From positions 1 through 64,000 of the forward strand of contig JBQTIX010000008.1 of NCBI GenBank assembly GCA_052387695.1: a DNA stretch of 64,000 nucleotides. Direction: 5' to 3'. Positions 1 through 7,989 of this stretch are shown here, piece by piece. Every line of letters begins with the position of its first letter. Position 1 is the first letter of the stretch. The notes under the pieces were generated by a model. That model was not told where the DNA came from and made no database searches. It saw only the letters and a list, made by a program, of their open reading frames with translations. The translations under genes were made by a program, and so were the position numbers. Source of the stretch: Panacagrimonas sp052387695. Lineage in GTDB: Bacteria > Pseudomonadota > Gammaproteobacteria > Nevskiales > Nevskiaceae.

Positions 1-58
1 CCCGGATCGGCGGGTAGCTTTCAACGGAACCCGGTGGACACATACGGACCGTCAGGCA

Positions 59-86
59 AGAAAAAACCCGCATTTACGCGGGTTTA
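59..86 (-). terminator. Rho-independent terminator downstream of ssrA
   Basis: Read on the minus strand, an AACCCGC / GCGGGTT stem with a short TAAAT-like loop is followed by a run of six T. It lies about 35 bases beyond the 3' end of the tmRNA and is oriented to end its transcription. Confidence 0.75.
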
Positions 87-119
87 GTGGACTTCAACGG
101 ACCCTCTTGGACCCTTGGT

Positions 120-474
120 TGGTGGAGCTGGGGGGAATCGAACCCCCGTCCGACAACCTTCCGTCCTTCGATCTACATGCTTAGCCGGTCTTTGGTTTTC
201 ATCGCCAGCTCCCCGACAGGCAGGGATCGCTGACGCCTATCCCCTTGGGGTTTTCGTCTCTAGGCGAAGGGTGCGCTTCGAGCTTAGTTGATGAGAGTCG
301 ACGGTTGATTCAGTGGCATCAACACCACCTGGGCAACCGCTCGCCGGGATTAAGCGGCGAGGGCGTAGTTAGCGTCGTTCGCAACTAGCTTGTTTGCACG
401 GCGTTTAACGAGTGGCTATGCAACTCGGCATGCACTCAGGACGTTCCAGTCACCGTCGAGCCCAGATCAGCCCC
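120..474 (-). ncRNA. ssrA: tmRNA (transfer-messenger RNA)
   Basis: tmRNA rescues stalled ribosomes with SmpB and tags the truncated protein for proteolysis. The 5' end on the minus strand begins GGGGCTGATCTGGGCTCGAC, the typical tmRNA start. The 3' end has the T-arm GGTTCGATTCC and ends AGCTCCACCA, giving about 355 nt with CCA encoded. The tag reading frame is at 382-350: the resume codon GCG is followed by AAC GAC GCT AAC TAC GCC CTC GCC GCT TAA, so the encoded tag is ANDANYALAA, with a further Ala supplied by the charged tmRNA. This is the gammaproteobacterial tag type. No permuted two-piece form is seen. Confidence 0.97.
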
Positions 475-515
475 AATTGCACGACAAGACTACCACGTGC
501 GCCCTTGGACGATCT

Positions 516-1652
516 TCAGGCAGACGACGTCAGGCCGCGCCCGATGATGATCTTCTGGATGTCGGATGTGCCTTCGTAGATCTGGCACACGCGCACGTCG
601 CGGTAGATTCGCTCCACTGGAAAGTCCTCGACATACCCGTAGCCGCCGAAGGTCTGGATCGCGGCCGAACACACCGCCTCGGCGGTTTCGGAGGCGAACA
701 GCTTGGCCATGCAGGCCTGTTCCAGGCAGGGAACGCCGGCGTCCTTGAGACGCGCCGCGGACAGCACGAGCTGACGTGCCGCCTCCAAACGTGTCTTGGC
801 ATCGACCAGCCGGAAGCTCACGGCCTGATGGTCGAGCAGGCACTTGCCGAAGGATTTGCGCTCGGCCGCGTAACGGATCGCCGCCTCGAGCGCGGCCTGC
901 GCCATGCCCACGCTCTGCGAGGCGATGCCGATCCGGCCGGTCTCCAGGCTGGACAGGGCGATGCGATAGCCATCCCCCTCCGCGCCGATGCGGCCTTCGG
1001 CTGGGACTTCGAGATCGTCGAAGTTGAGGCTGCACGTGTCCGAGGCCTTCTGGCCGAGCTTGTGTTCGGTTTTCGCAACCGTGTAGCCCGGGGTGTCGGT
1101 CGGAACCAGGAACGCGGAGATGCCGCGCTTGGGATTCTGCGCACCGGTCACCGCGAAGACGATCATGTATTTCGCGATCTTCCCCGAAGTGATGAACTGC
1201 TTGGAGCCGTTGATTACGTACCGGTCGGACCGCCTCGCCGCGCGCGTGCGCAAGGCACTGGCATCGGATCCTGCATGACTCTCGGTCAGCGCGAAGCCAC
1301 CAATGAATTCGCCGCGCGCACCGGGCCGGAGCACGGATTCCTTCTGCGCCGGGGATCCGTAGCGTTCGAGGATGGCGCAGAACGGTGCGTTGTGGACGCT
1401 CATGACGGTGGAGACCGCGCCGTCGCCCTCTGCAACGGCCATCAGGGCGAGGGCGTAGGAAACATAGTCGGCGCCCGCGCCGTCCCAGTCCGGTGACACG
1501 GTCATGCCCAGCAAGCCCATCGCCGCCAGGTCGCGAAACACGCCCGGTTCGATGGAGCGGGACTGTTCGCGTGCTGCGGCACCGGGTGCGAGTACCTGGC
1601 GGGAGAATCGCAGAGCCGCGTCCTGGATGAGTTTCTGGTCTTCGGTCAGCAT
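516..1652 (-). CDS. Acyl-CoA dehydrogenase
   Basis: This is a 378-residue FAD enzyme that introduces the alpha-beta double bond in acyl-CoA during fatty-acid or branched-chain amino-acid breakdown. The flavin/substrate signature ALTESHAGSDASAL is at about 121-134. The C-terminal motif YEGTSDIQ places the catalytic glutamate at Glu360, the position used by short-chain and medium-chain enzymes. The start MLTEDQ was chosen because it gives the usual family length; the open frame continues about 100 codons upstream without family similarity, and the ribosome site is weak. It stands alone between tmRNA and rplU. Substrate chain length cannot be read from the sequence. Confidence 0.92.
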   Translation of the reverse strand: MLTEDQKLIQDAALRFSRQVLAPGAAAREQSRSIEPGVFRDLAAMGLLGMTVSPDWDGAGADYVSYALALMAVAEGDGAVSTVMSVHNAPFCAILERYGSPAQKESVLRPGARGEFIGGFALTESHAGSDASALRTRAARRSDRYVINGSKQFITSGKIAKYMIVFAVTGAQNPKRGISAFLVPTDTPGYTVAKTEHKLGQKASDTCSLNFDDLEVPAEGRIGAEGDGYRIALSSLETGRIGIASQSVGMAQAALEAAIRYAAERKSFGKCLLDHQAVSFRLVDAKTRLEAARQLVLSAARLKDAGVPCLEQACMAKLFASETAEAVCSAAIQTFGGYGYVEDFPVERIYRDVRVCQIYEGTSDIQKIIIGRGLTSSA

Positions 1653-1889
1653 GAGATGGGAGGCGCGAGTAGGAACGTCGATATCAGTGTCACCCAGGCC
1701 GGGTGCGCGTGTACCCCCTCGAAAGTTCGGCCCGGTCGCCAATACGAAGGGAGAACCCTGGCTTTGCCGGAGGATGGTTGCCAGGGACTCGGCGCGTTGT
1801 CGGTCAGGCCACGGGCCTCGGGACCGCACTCGCGAAGCCCTGGTCATCGCTGCTTTCGAGGTGCTACATCGCCGCGTCTCAACTTCGCG
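1653..1889. other. Intergenic stretch, no gene seen
   Basis: The gap between the acyl-CoA dehydrogenase start and the rplU promoter. The open frames crossing it are low-complexity GC-rich shadows with no recognisable protein. It should contain the divergent promoter of the dehydrogenase, but I cannot pick out a convincing one. Confidence 0.5.
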
Positions 1890-1918
1890 TTGACGAGCCG
1901 GAGGTGCGCCCCTAAACT
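1890..1918 (+). promoter_or_regulatory. Sigma-70 promoter of rplU-rpmA
   Basis: TTGACG (1890-1895), a 17-base spacer, then TAAACT (1913-1918). The -10 is followed by the GC-rich discriminator TCGCG, as expected for growth-rate-controlled ribosomal promoters. It lies about 60 bases before the rplU start. Confidence 0.75.
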
Positions 1919-1978
1919 TCGCGACCTTTTTCGACCCGTCGGGCTCGTCCACGGGTGATTTTCGCGGAGCTAAACACG

Positions 1979-2290
1979 ATGTATGCCGTCATCAAGACCG
2001 GAGGCAAGCAGTACCGCGTTGCCAACGGCGAAACGCTGAAGATCGAAACGCTCGTCGCCGACGTCGGCAGCACTGTCTCGTTCGACGAGGTTCTGATGGT
2101 GGGTGAGGGCGAGTCGGTGAAGATCGGTGCGCCGCTGGTTGCCGGAGGTTCGGTCAAGGCCGAAGTCATGGCCCACGGGCGCGGCGACAAGATCCGCATC
2201 ATCAAGCACCGTCGCCGCAAGCACTATCACAAGGAACAGGGCCACCGGCAGAACTTCACGCAGGTGCGCATCACCGAGATCGTGGCGTAG
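1979..2290 (+). CDS. rplU: 50S ribosomal protein L21
   Basis: This 103-residue protein of the large ribosomal subunit binds 23S rRNA. The start MYAVIKTGGKQYRV is the family N-terminus. The C-terminal KHRRRKHYHKEQGHRQ segment is the conserved basic L21 tail. A GGAG-like ribosome site precedes the ATG. An upstream ATG in the same frame at 1955 would add eight unconserved residues and was rejected. It forms the conserved rplU-rpmA-obgE block. Confidence 0.97.
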   Translation: MYAVIKTGGKQYRVANGETLKIETLVADVGSTVSFDEVLMVGEGESVKIGAPLVAGGSVKAEVMAHGRGDKIRIIKHRRRKHYHKEQGHRQNFTQVRITEIVA

Positions 2291-2303
2291 TCGGAGAACA
2301 GCA

Positions 2304-2561
2304 ATGGCACATAAGAAAGCAGGTGGCAGTACCCGTAACGGTCGCGATTCCAAGTCCAAGCGCCTCGGTGTCAAGCGCTTCGGCGGTGAAGATGTGATCG
2401 CCGGCAACATCATCGTGCGGCAACGCGGTACGCGCGTGCACGCGGGCGTGAACGCGGGCCTGGGCAAGGATCACACGGTGTTTGCACTGGCTGATGGCAA
2501 GGTGCAGTTCCGCGAGCGTGGTCCGAAGAGCCGCACCTACGTGGACGTGGTTCCCGCCTGA
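2304..2561 (+). CDS. rpmA: 50S ribosomal protein L27
   Basis: An 85-residue ribosomal protein whose N-terminal tail reaches the peptidyl-transferase centre. The start MAHKKAGGSTRNGRDS is the canonical unprocessed gammaproteobacterial form, with no cleavable extension. It follows rplU by 13 bases and is cotranscribed with it. An intrinsic terminator follows directly. Confidence 0.97.
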   Translation: MAHKKAGGSTRNGRDSKSKRLGVKRFGGEDVIAGNIIVRQRGTRVHAGVNAGLGKDHTVFALADGKVQFRERGPKSRTYVDVVPA

Positions 2562-2578
2562 TCCGCGCCGATTGATTG

Positions 2579-2604
2579 AAAAGGCCCCGAACGGGGCCTT
2601 TTTC
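2579..2604 (+). terminator. Rho-independent terminator after rpmA
   Basis: Perfect AAGGCCCC-GAAC-GGGGCCTT stem-loop (2581-2600) followed by a T tract. It separates rplU-rpmA from obgE, so obgE needs read-through or a weak promoter of its own. Confidence 0.9.
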
Positions 2605-2625
2605 GTCTCAGGGGTTCGTTAAGAA

Positions 2626-3717
2626 ATGAAGTTTGTCGATGAAGCCAGCATCCGCGTCGAGGCCGGCGACGGCGGCAACGGCTGCGTGAGTTTTCGCCGC
2701 GAGCGCGCCATTCCTTTCGGAGGCCCGGACGGGGGGGATGGCGGTGACGGCGGCAGCATCTACGCGGTCGGCGATCCGAATCTCAACACGTTGGCGGACT
2801 TCCGTTTCACACGCCGCTTCCGTGGGCAGCGTGGGGAGGCGGGCACCGGCTCCAATTGTCGCGGCCACGGTGGAGATGACCTGGAGGTGGCGATGCCACT
2901 GGGGACGCTGATCTTCGATATCGCGACCGAAGAGAAGATCGGCGAGCTGACCCAGGCGGGCGCGCGCATCAAGATTGCGCAGGGCGGTTTTCATGGCCTG
3001 GGCAACACGCGCTTCAAGTCATCGACCAATCGCTCACCGCGCCGCGCCTCGCCCGGATCTCCGGGCGAGCAGCGCGAGCTGCGTCTGGAGCTGTCACTGA
3101 TGGCGGACGTGGGGCTGCTCGGCATGCCCAACGCGGGCAAGTCGACGCTGCTTGCAGCCGTGTCTGCGGCGCGCCCCAAGATTGCCGACTATCCATTCAC
3201 GACACTGTATCCGCAGCCGGGCGTGGTCTCGGTCGGGCCGCTGAAATCTTTCGTGATGGTCGATATCCCCGGCCTCATCGAAGGTGCATCAGAAGGCGCG
3301 GGGCTGGGGATCCGCTTCCTCAAGCATCTCAATCGCACGCGGCTGCTGCTGCATCTGGTGGACATCCTGCCGCCGGATGGGGCGGAACTCGCGCATCAGA
3401 TACGCACCATCCATGCGGAACTCGCGGGGTTCGGTGCTGATCTGGCGGCGCGAGAGCAATGGCTGGTGTTCAACAAGACCGACCTGCTGCCGCCGGACGA
3501 GGTCGATACGCTGATCGAGCGGACCTTGAAGGACCTGGACTGGCAGGCGCCGTGGTTTGCGATCTCGGCCGCCACGCACGTGGGTTGCGAAGCGCTCTGC
3601 GCGAAGGCCATGCGCTGGATCGAGATCAATGCGCCGCGACAGGCCGAGGAACGGATGGAATTCGATGCCATCGTCGAAGCGCCGGTCGAACCAAAGGCCG
3701 ACAGTGGAGTGATCTGA
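2626..3717 (+). CDS. obgE: GTPase ObgE/CgtA
   Basis: An essential 363-residue P-loop GTPase acting in 50S subunit assembly and the stringent response. The glycine-rich Obg fold covers about residues 1-158 and includes the GGDGGDGGS cluster. The G domain follows: G1 GMPNAGKST at 166-174, switch-region FTTLYP near 191, G3 DIPG at 213-216, and NKTD near 284. A short acidic C-terminal tail ends the protein. The stop codon overlaps the proB start as TGATG, indicating translational coupling. The order rpmA-obgE-proB is conserved in gammaproteobacteria. Confidence 0.97.
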   Translation: MKFVDEASIRVEAGDGGNGCVSFRRERAIPFGGPDGGDGGDGGSIYAVGDPNLNTLADFRFTRRFRGQRGEAGTGSNCRGHGGDDLEVAMPLGTLIFDIATEEKIGELTQAGARIKIAQGGFHGLGNTRFKSSTNRSPRRASPGSPGEQRELRLELSLMADVGLLGMPNAGKSTLLAAVSAARPKIADYPFTTLYPQPGVVSVGPLKSFVMVDIPGLIEGASEGAGLGIRFLKHLNRTRLLLHLVDILPPDGAELAHQIRTIHAELAGFGADLAAREQWLVFNKTDLLPPDEVDTLIERTLKDLDWQAPWFAISAATHVGCEALCAKAMRWIEINAPRQAEERMEFDAIVEAPVEPKADSGVI

Positions 3718-4838
3718 TGAACCGGAGCCGGCTCGCCGACACGCGGCGCTGGGTGATCAAGATTGGCAGCTCCCTGCTCACCGCGCGCGGGCAGGGGCTG
3801 GATCACGAAGCTATTCGCGACTGGTGTGGGCAGATCGCGCAATTGCGGGCTGCGGGCAAGCAGGTTGTGCTGGTGTCTTCAGGCGCGGTCGCGGAGGGCA
3901 TGGCGCGGCTGGGTCTGAAGAAGCGACCCGGCGTTTTACATGAACTACAGGCGACGGCGGCCGTCGGCCAGATGGGCCTGGTGCGCGCCTGGGAATTGGG
4001 TTTCGAGGCACACGGCATTCGCGCCGCGCAAATCCTGCTGACCCACGAGGACGTCGCCGATCGTGGTCGTTACCTCAACGCGCGCGCCACGCTGACCACG
4101 CTGCTCGAATTCGGCGCAATCCCGGTCGTGAATGAAAACGACACGGTATCGACCGACGAGATTCGCCTCGGCGACAACGACACGCTCGGCGCACTGACCG
4201 CGAATCTCATCCAGGCCGACCTGTTGGTGATTCTCACGGACCAGGACGGCCTGTTCGACTCCGATCCGCGCCTGAACCCCGAGGCGAAACTGGTTTCGGA
4301 AATCGCCCTGTCAGCGCCCCAGCTGACCGGCATGGCCGGCGACAGCAAGGGCGAACTCGGTCGCGGCGGTATGCGGACCAAGCTCTCGGCGGCGCGGATC
4401 GCGGCGCGATCGGGTTCTGCCACCGCCATCGCGCACGGCCGCGCGCCACGGGTGCTGGAGCGGATCGCGGCGAGCGAACCGATCGGGACGCTGTTGTTGC
4501 CGGACGGCGACGCGATGACGGCGCGCAAGCGCTGGATCGCCGGGCAGTTGCAGGCGCGCGGCAAGCTGCACCTGGATGCCGGCGCCGCGGAAGTCCTTCG
4601 CACCCGCGGCAAGAGCCTTCTGCCGGTGGGCGTGACGCGGGTGGAAGGCAGCTTCGAGCGCGGCGATCTGGTGGTCTGCCTGGACCCGGAGGGTCGGGAA
4701 GTTGCGCGCGGCCTGAGCAATTACGGCGCGGTCGAGGCCGGCAGGATTCTGGGTGCGCGCAAGGAAGAGCTGAGCCTGCGGCTCGGTTATCCGGGAGAGG
4801 TGGAAATCATCCATCGCGACAATCTCGCGATGTCGTAA
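3717..4838 (+). CDS. proB: Glutamate 5-kinase
   Basis: Phosphorylates glutamate in the first step of proline synthesis. This is the long 373-residue form: an amino-acid kinase domain (WVIKIGSSLL near 13-22, VSSGAVAEGM, NENDTVSTDE) followed by a C-terminal PUA domain (about 280-365). The ATG overlaps the obgE stop by one base. proA is not adjacent. The family is known to be feedback-inhibited by proline; nothing unusual is visible here. Confidence 0.95.
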   Translation: MNRSRLADTRRWVIKIGSSLLTARGQGLDHEAIRDWCGQIAQLRAAGKQVVLVSSGAVAEGMARLGLKKRPGVLHELQATAAVGQMGLVRAWELGFEAHGIRAAQILLTHEDVADRGRYLNARATLTTLLEFGAIPVVNENDTVSTDEIRLGDNDTLGALTANLIQADLLVILTDQDGLFDSDPRLNPEAKLVSEIALSAPQLTGMAGDSKGELGRGGMRTKLSAARIAARSGSATAIAHGRAPRVLERIAASEPIGTLLLPDGDAMTARKRWIAGQLQARGKLHLDAGAAEVLRTRGKSLLPVGVTRVEGSFERGDLVVCLDPEGREVARGLSNYGAVEAGRILGARKEELSLRLGYPGEVEIIHRDNLAMS

Positions 4839-4854
4839 GTGGGCGGGGTCGATT

Positions 4855-4987
4855 GTAGGTCGGTTCAAGCCCGCGCTTCATGCGAGCGGAACCGACGGGT
4901 GTTCTCCAACGAAAAGTACCGCGCCCTTTCAGGGCCCTCGAACGCCGGGTCCGCCCGCGGAAAGCATGCGAGCTTGCCCCGACCTAC
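4855..4987. repeat. Extragenic palindromic repeat, GTAGGTCGG family
   Basis: Begins GTAGGTCGGTTCAAGCCCGCG and ends with the complement-like CTTGCCCCGACCTAC, with an internal GGTCCGCCCGCG segment. The same boundary motifs recur at 34011-34111, 36471-36575 and 51518-51642, always between genes. It encodes no protein and lies between proB and the rpsT terminator. Confidence 0.7.
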
Positions 4988-5009
4988 GCCGATCTCGATC
5001 GCTCAATAC

Positions 5010-5040
5010 AAACAAAAACGCGGGCAGATGCCCGCGCTTT
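5010..5040 (-). terminator. Rho-independent terminator of rpsT
   Basis: On the minus strand the stem CGCGGGCA / TGCCCGCG is followed by TTTTTG. It lies about 17 bases after the rpsT stop. Confidence 0.85.
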
Positions 5041-5056
5041 GTGTCGCAACTGGACT

Positions 5057-5320
5057 TCAGACGAGTGCGGCGATGCGCGCCGTCAGGCGGCTCTTGTGTC
5101 GAGCCGCCTTGTTCTTGTGGATCATGCCGCGGTTGGCGTGGCGGTCGAGCACCGGCACCATTTCGCCGTAGGCGGCGAGGGCGGCGGTCTTGTCCTTGGC
5201 GTCCAGTGCCTTGACGACTTTCTTGATGGTGGTGCGGATCATCGAGCGCTGCCCGGCATTACGCGCGCGCGATTTCGTGTTCTGACGGGCGCGCTTCTTG
5301 GCGCTGGCAGTGTTGGCCAA
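5057..5320 (-). CDS. rpsT: 30S ribosomal protein S20, TTG start
   Basis: This 87-residue protein binds 16S rRNA and reads MANTASAKKRARQNTKSRAR at its N-terminus. The only start that gives the family N-terminus is TTG (5320-5318). It is preceded by AGGAG at seven bases. An out-of-frame ATG lies five bases upstream of the TTG, only two bases from the AGGAG, and opens a roughly 28-codon frame. E. coli rpsT is also known to use UUG, and its translation is autoregulated by S20. The gene is divergent from murJ, as in many gammaproteobacteria. Confidence 0.95.
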   Translation of the reverse strand: MANTASAKKRARQNTKSRARNAGQRSMIRTTIKKVVKALDAKDKTAALAAYGEMVPVLDRHANRGMIHKNKAARHKSRLTARIAALV

Positions 5321-5380
5321 AGCATAACTCCTGGAACGAAAAACGAGAGGGGATTCGATCTGACAAAAATCGAGCGCGGT

Positions 5381-5409
5381 AGTATTGTGACCGACCCTCC
5401 CCTTGTCAA
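5381..5409 (-). promoter_or_regulatory. Sigma-70 promoter of rpsT
   Basis: Read on the minus strand, a consensus TTGACA (5409-5404), a 17-base spacer and AATACT (5386-5381). It lies about 60 bases upstream of the rpsT start codon. Confidence 0.7.
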
Positions 5410-5448
5410 CGCTCGGCCGCGCGGTCGCGCCCTGTGTCGGCCTCGCCC

Positions 5449-6999
5449 ATGCCCTCATCCAGGCTTCTGAAATCGACTGGCATCGTCGGCCTGATGACCC
5501 TGTTGTCGCGTGTGCTGGGCTTCGTGCGCGACATCCTGTTTGCCGCCAGCTTCGGCGCCGGTGCGGCGATGGACGTGTTTCTGCTGGCACTGAAAATCCC
5601 CAACTTCGGGCGGCGTGTGTTCGCCGAGGGCGCGCTGTCGCAGGCTTTCGTGCCGGTGTTCACGGAGACCCGCAGCAGTGGCGACGAGACCGAAGTCCGT
5701 GGCCTGATTGCAGCGGTGGCCGGAACCTTGGGCGCCACGTTGTCCCTGATCACCCTGCTGGGTTGCCTGGGCGCGCCGCTGCTGATCTGGGTGTTCGCGC
5801 CAGGCATCGCCGTGGACGCCGAGCGGCATCAGCTCGCCACCGAGCTGTTGCGCTGGACCTTTCCTTACCTGATGTTCATCTCGCTCGCGGCGCTGGCGGG
5901 CGCGGTGCTCAATACCTACGGCCGGTTCGCCGTGCCCGCGTTCACCCCGGTGATTCTCAACCTGTGCCTGATCGGTACGATCTTCATCGACGAGCGATCG
6001 GTGCACGTGCTCGCGTACGCGGTCTTCGCGGCCGGCGTGTTGCAGCTCGCTTTTCAGTTGCCGTTTCTCGCCCGCATCGGGGTGCTGATGCGGCCGCGAT
6101 GGGGCTGGGGCGATTCGAGAGTGCGGCGGATCGTGCGCCTGATGGCGCCGATCGTGTTCGGGTCGTCCGTGGCCCAGGTCAGCCTGCTGCTGGATACCGT
6201 GATCGCCTCGTTCCTGATCAGCGGCAGCCTGAGCTGGCTGTACTTCGCCGACCGACTGATGGAATTTCCGCTCGGCATTTTCTCGATCGCCGTGGCCACG
6301 GTGATTCTGCCCAGCCTTTCGGCACAGCACGTGGCCCAGGATTCCGAGCGCTTCAGCGCGACCCTGGACTGGGCGCTGCGTGTGCTGCTGCTGCTGGGGT
6401 TGCCGGCGACCGCCGGATTGCTGCTGCTGTCGGGCCCGCTGGTCGCGACCCTGTTCGGACACGGCGAGTTCGGCGCGCACGACATCGACATGACCCGCTG
6501 GGCGCTGATGGCCTACGCCTTCGCCTTCCTCGGCATCTCGCTGGTGAAGGTGCTGGTGCCGGGCTTCTATGCGCGACAGCAGACCTCGACGCCGGTGCGC
6601 TACGGTGTGATTTCGCTCGGTGTCGGCATGAGTGTCAGCCTGACCTTGGTGGGGCTGTGCCTGCTGCTCGAGTTCCAGGCGCCGCATGTGGCGGTCGCTG
6701 CTGCGACTTCGGCCAGTTCCCTGCTCAATGCCACATTGCTGTATCGCCGGCTGCGCCGCGACGGAATCTTCCGACCGCGACCCGGATGGGGGCGATACGG
6801 GCTGCGACTGGGCGCCGCGACCGGGGTGCTGTCGGCCGTCGTTGTGATCGGTGCCGGGCCGCTGTCCGGCTGGATCGACGCGAGCCTGCACGACCGCGTG
6901 TGGAAGCTGTCCCTGCTGGTCGGTGCAGCGGGCGCGAGCTACTTCGCGACGCTCTGGACTCTTGGACTGCGAGTCTCCAGTTTCCGGGCGCGGAGCTGA
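5449..6999 (+). CDS. murJ: Lipid II flippase MurJ
   Basis: Inner-membrane protein of about 516 residues with roughly 14 membrane segments that flips lipid II for peptidoglycan synthesis. The N-terminus LLKSTGIVGLMTLLSRVLGFVRD is the family signature. Other conserved parts are the GAGAAMDVFLLALKIPNFGRRVFAEGA-like region and SWLYFADRLMEFPLGIF. The ATG at 5449 was chosen because family members start just before LLKS; an in-frame GTG at 5434 is possible. It heads murJ-ribF-ileS-lspA-ispH and is divergent from rpsT. Confidence 0.95.
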   Translation: MPSSRLLKSTGIVGLMTLLSRVLGFVRDILFAASFGAGAAMDVFLLALKIPNFGRRVFAEGALSQAFVPVFTETRSSGDETEVRGLIAAVAGTLGATLSLITLLGCLGAPLLIWVFAPGIAVDAERHQLATELLRWTFPYLMFISLAALAGAVLNTYGRFAVPAFTPVILNLCLIGTIFIDERSVHVLAYAVFAAGVLQLAFQLPFLARIGVLMRPRWGWGDSRVRRIVRLMAPIVFGSSVAQVSLLLDTVIASFLISGSLSWLYFADRLMEFPLGIFSIAVATVILPSLSAQHVAQDSERFSATLDWALRVLLLLGLPATAGLLLLSGPLVATLFGHGEFGAHDIDMTRWALMAYAFAFLGISLVKVLVPGFYARQQTSTPVRYGVISLGVGMSVSLTLVGLCLLLEFQAPHVAVAAATSASSLLNATLLYRRLRRDGIFRPRPGWGRYGLRLGAATGVLSAVVVIGAGPLSGWIDASLHDRVWKLSLLVGAAGASYFATLWTLGLRVSSFRARS

Positions 7000-7038
7000 G
7001 CCCTTCTATACTTCGCGGATGTTCGCGCCCCCTCCGAC

Positions 7039-7965
7039 ATGGAACTGATCCGCAATCTGCTCAAGCTGCGGCCGCAGCCGCCGCGCGGCTACGCCGTGAC
7101 CGTGGGCAAGTTCGACGGGGTGCATCTCGGCCACCAGGCCCTGCTGGCCGCGATGCGCGATCAGGCCGGGCGGCTGGGCCTGCCGACCACGGTGCTCAGT
7201 TTCGATCCCTCGCCGCGCGATTTTTTCTGCCCGAACGAGGCGCTGCCCCGGGTCAGCACCTTGCGCGACAAGCTCGCGGCGCTGAGCCGCTACGGCGTGG
7301 ACCGGCTGATCCTGGCGCGCTTCGACGAGTCCATCGCCTGCATTCCGCCGCAGGAATTCATCGAAGAGATTCTGGTCAAGCGCATTGGCGCGCGTGCGGT
7401 CATCGTCGGCGATGACACCCGTTTCGGCCGCAAGCGCGCCGGCGACATTCATCTGATCCAGAGCATGGCCTCGCAAATGGGCTACGTCGCGGCGGCGGTC
7501 GGAACCGTCTGCATCGACGGCGAGCGGTGCAGCTCCAGCGCGGTGCGCGAAGCGCTGTCCGCTGGCGACTTCAAGCGCGCCGAGCGATTGCTGGGACGAC
7601 CTTATGTGATCAGCGGCCCGGTGCGGCGCGGTCTGCAACTCGGCCGCAAGCTTGACATGCCCACCGCCAACATCCCGGTTCAGAAGCGGCTCGCGCTGCC
7701 GCTCGGCGTGTACGCCGTGATCGGGCGCTGCGAGGGCAAAACCTGGAACGGCGTGGCCAGCCTGGGCGTGCGCCCGACCCTGGGCCTGACCCGGTGCCTG
7801 CTGGAAACCCACCTGTTCGGCACGCCGGGCGACCTTTACGGCCGCCTGCTGGAAGTCGAGTTTCGCAGCTATCTGCGGCCCGAACTGAAATTCGATTCCA
7901 TCGGCACGCTCAAGCAGCAGATGCACGAAGACGCCGCCGAGGCGCAGCGCCGTCTCGGCGCCTGA
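7039..7965 (+). CDS. ribF: Bifunctional riboflavin kinase / FAD synthetase
   Basis: A 308-residue cytoplasmic enzyme that converts riboflavin to FMN and then FAD. The N-terminal adenylyltransferase domain has GKFDGVHLGHQ near residues 21-31 and the SSSAVREAL segment near 168. The C-terminal kinase domain starts around 185 with GRPYVISGPV and includes MPTANIPV. It lies between murJ and ileS, its usual gammaproteobacterial place. A TATACT box followed by TCGCGG (7007-7012) precedes the gene, but no good -35 is seen. Confidence 0.96.
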   Translation: MELIRNLLKLRPQPPRGYAVTVGKFDGVHLGHQALLAAMRDQAGRLGLPTTVLSFDPSPRDFFCPNEALPRVSTLRDKLAALSRYGVDRLILARFDESIACIPPQEFIEEILVKRIGARAVIVGDDTRFGRKRAGDIHLIQSMASQMGYVAAAVGTVCIDGERCSSSAVREALSAGDFKRAERLLGRPYVISGPVRRGLQLGRKLDMPTANIPVQKRLALPLGVYAVIGRCEGKTWNGVASLGVRPTLGLTRCLLETHLFGTPGDLYGRLLEVEFRSYLRPELKFDSIGTLKQQMHEDAAEAQRRLGA

Positions 7966-7989
7966 CGACAACGACTAGAAAGCAAACCA

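Noticed and set aside
390..1496. 368-codon open frame on the plus strand across the acyl-CoA dehydrogenase
   Set aside because: It is the antisense shadow of a clear acyl-CoA dehydrogenase in GC-rich DNA and its start lies in the tmRNA gene; it has no recognisable motif.
5403..7415. 670-codon frame overlapping murJ and ribF
   Set aside because: Arg/Ala/Gly-rich frame-shifted reading of two well-identified genes.
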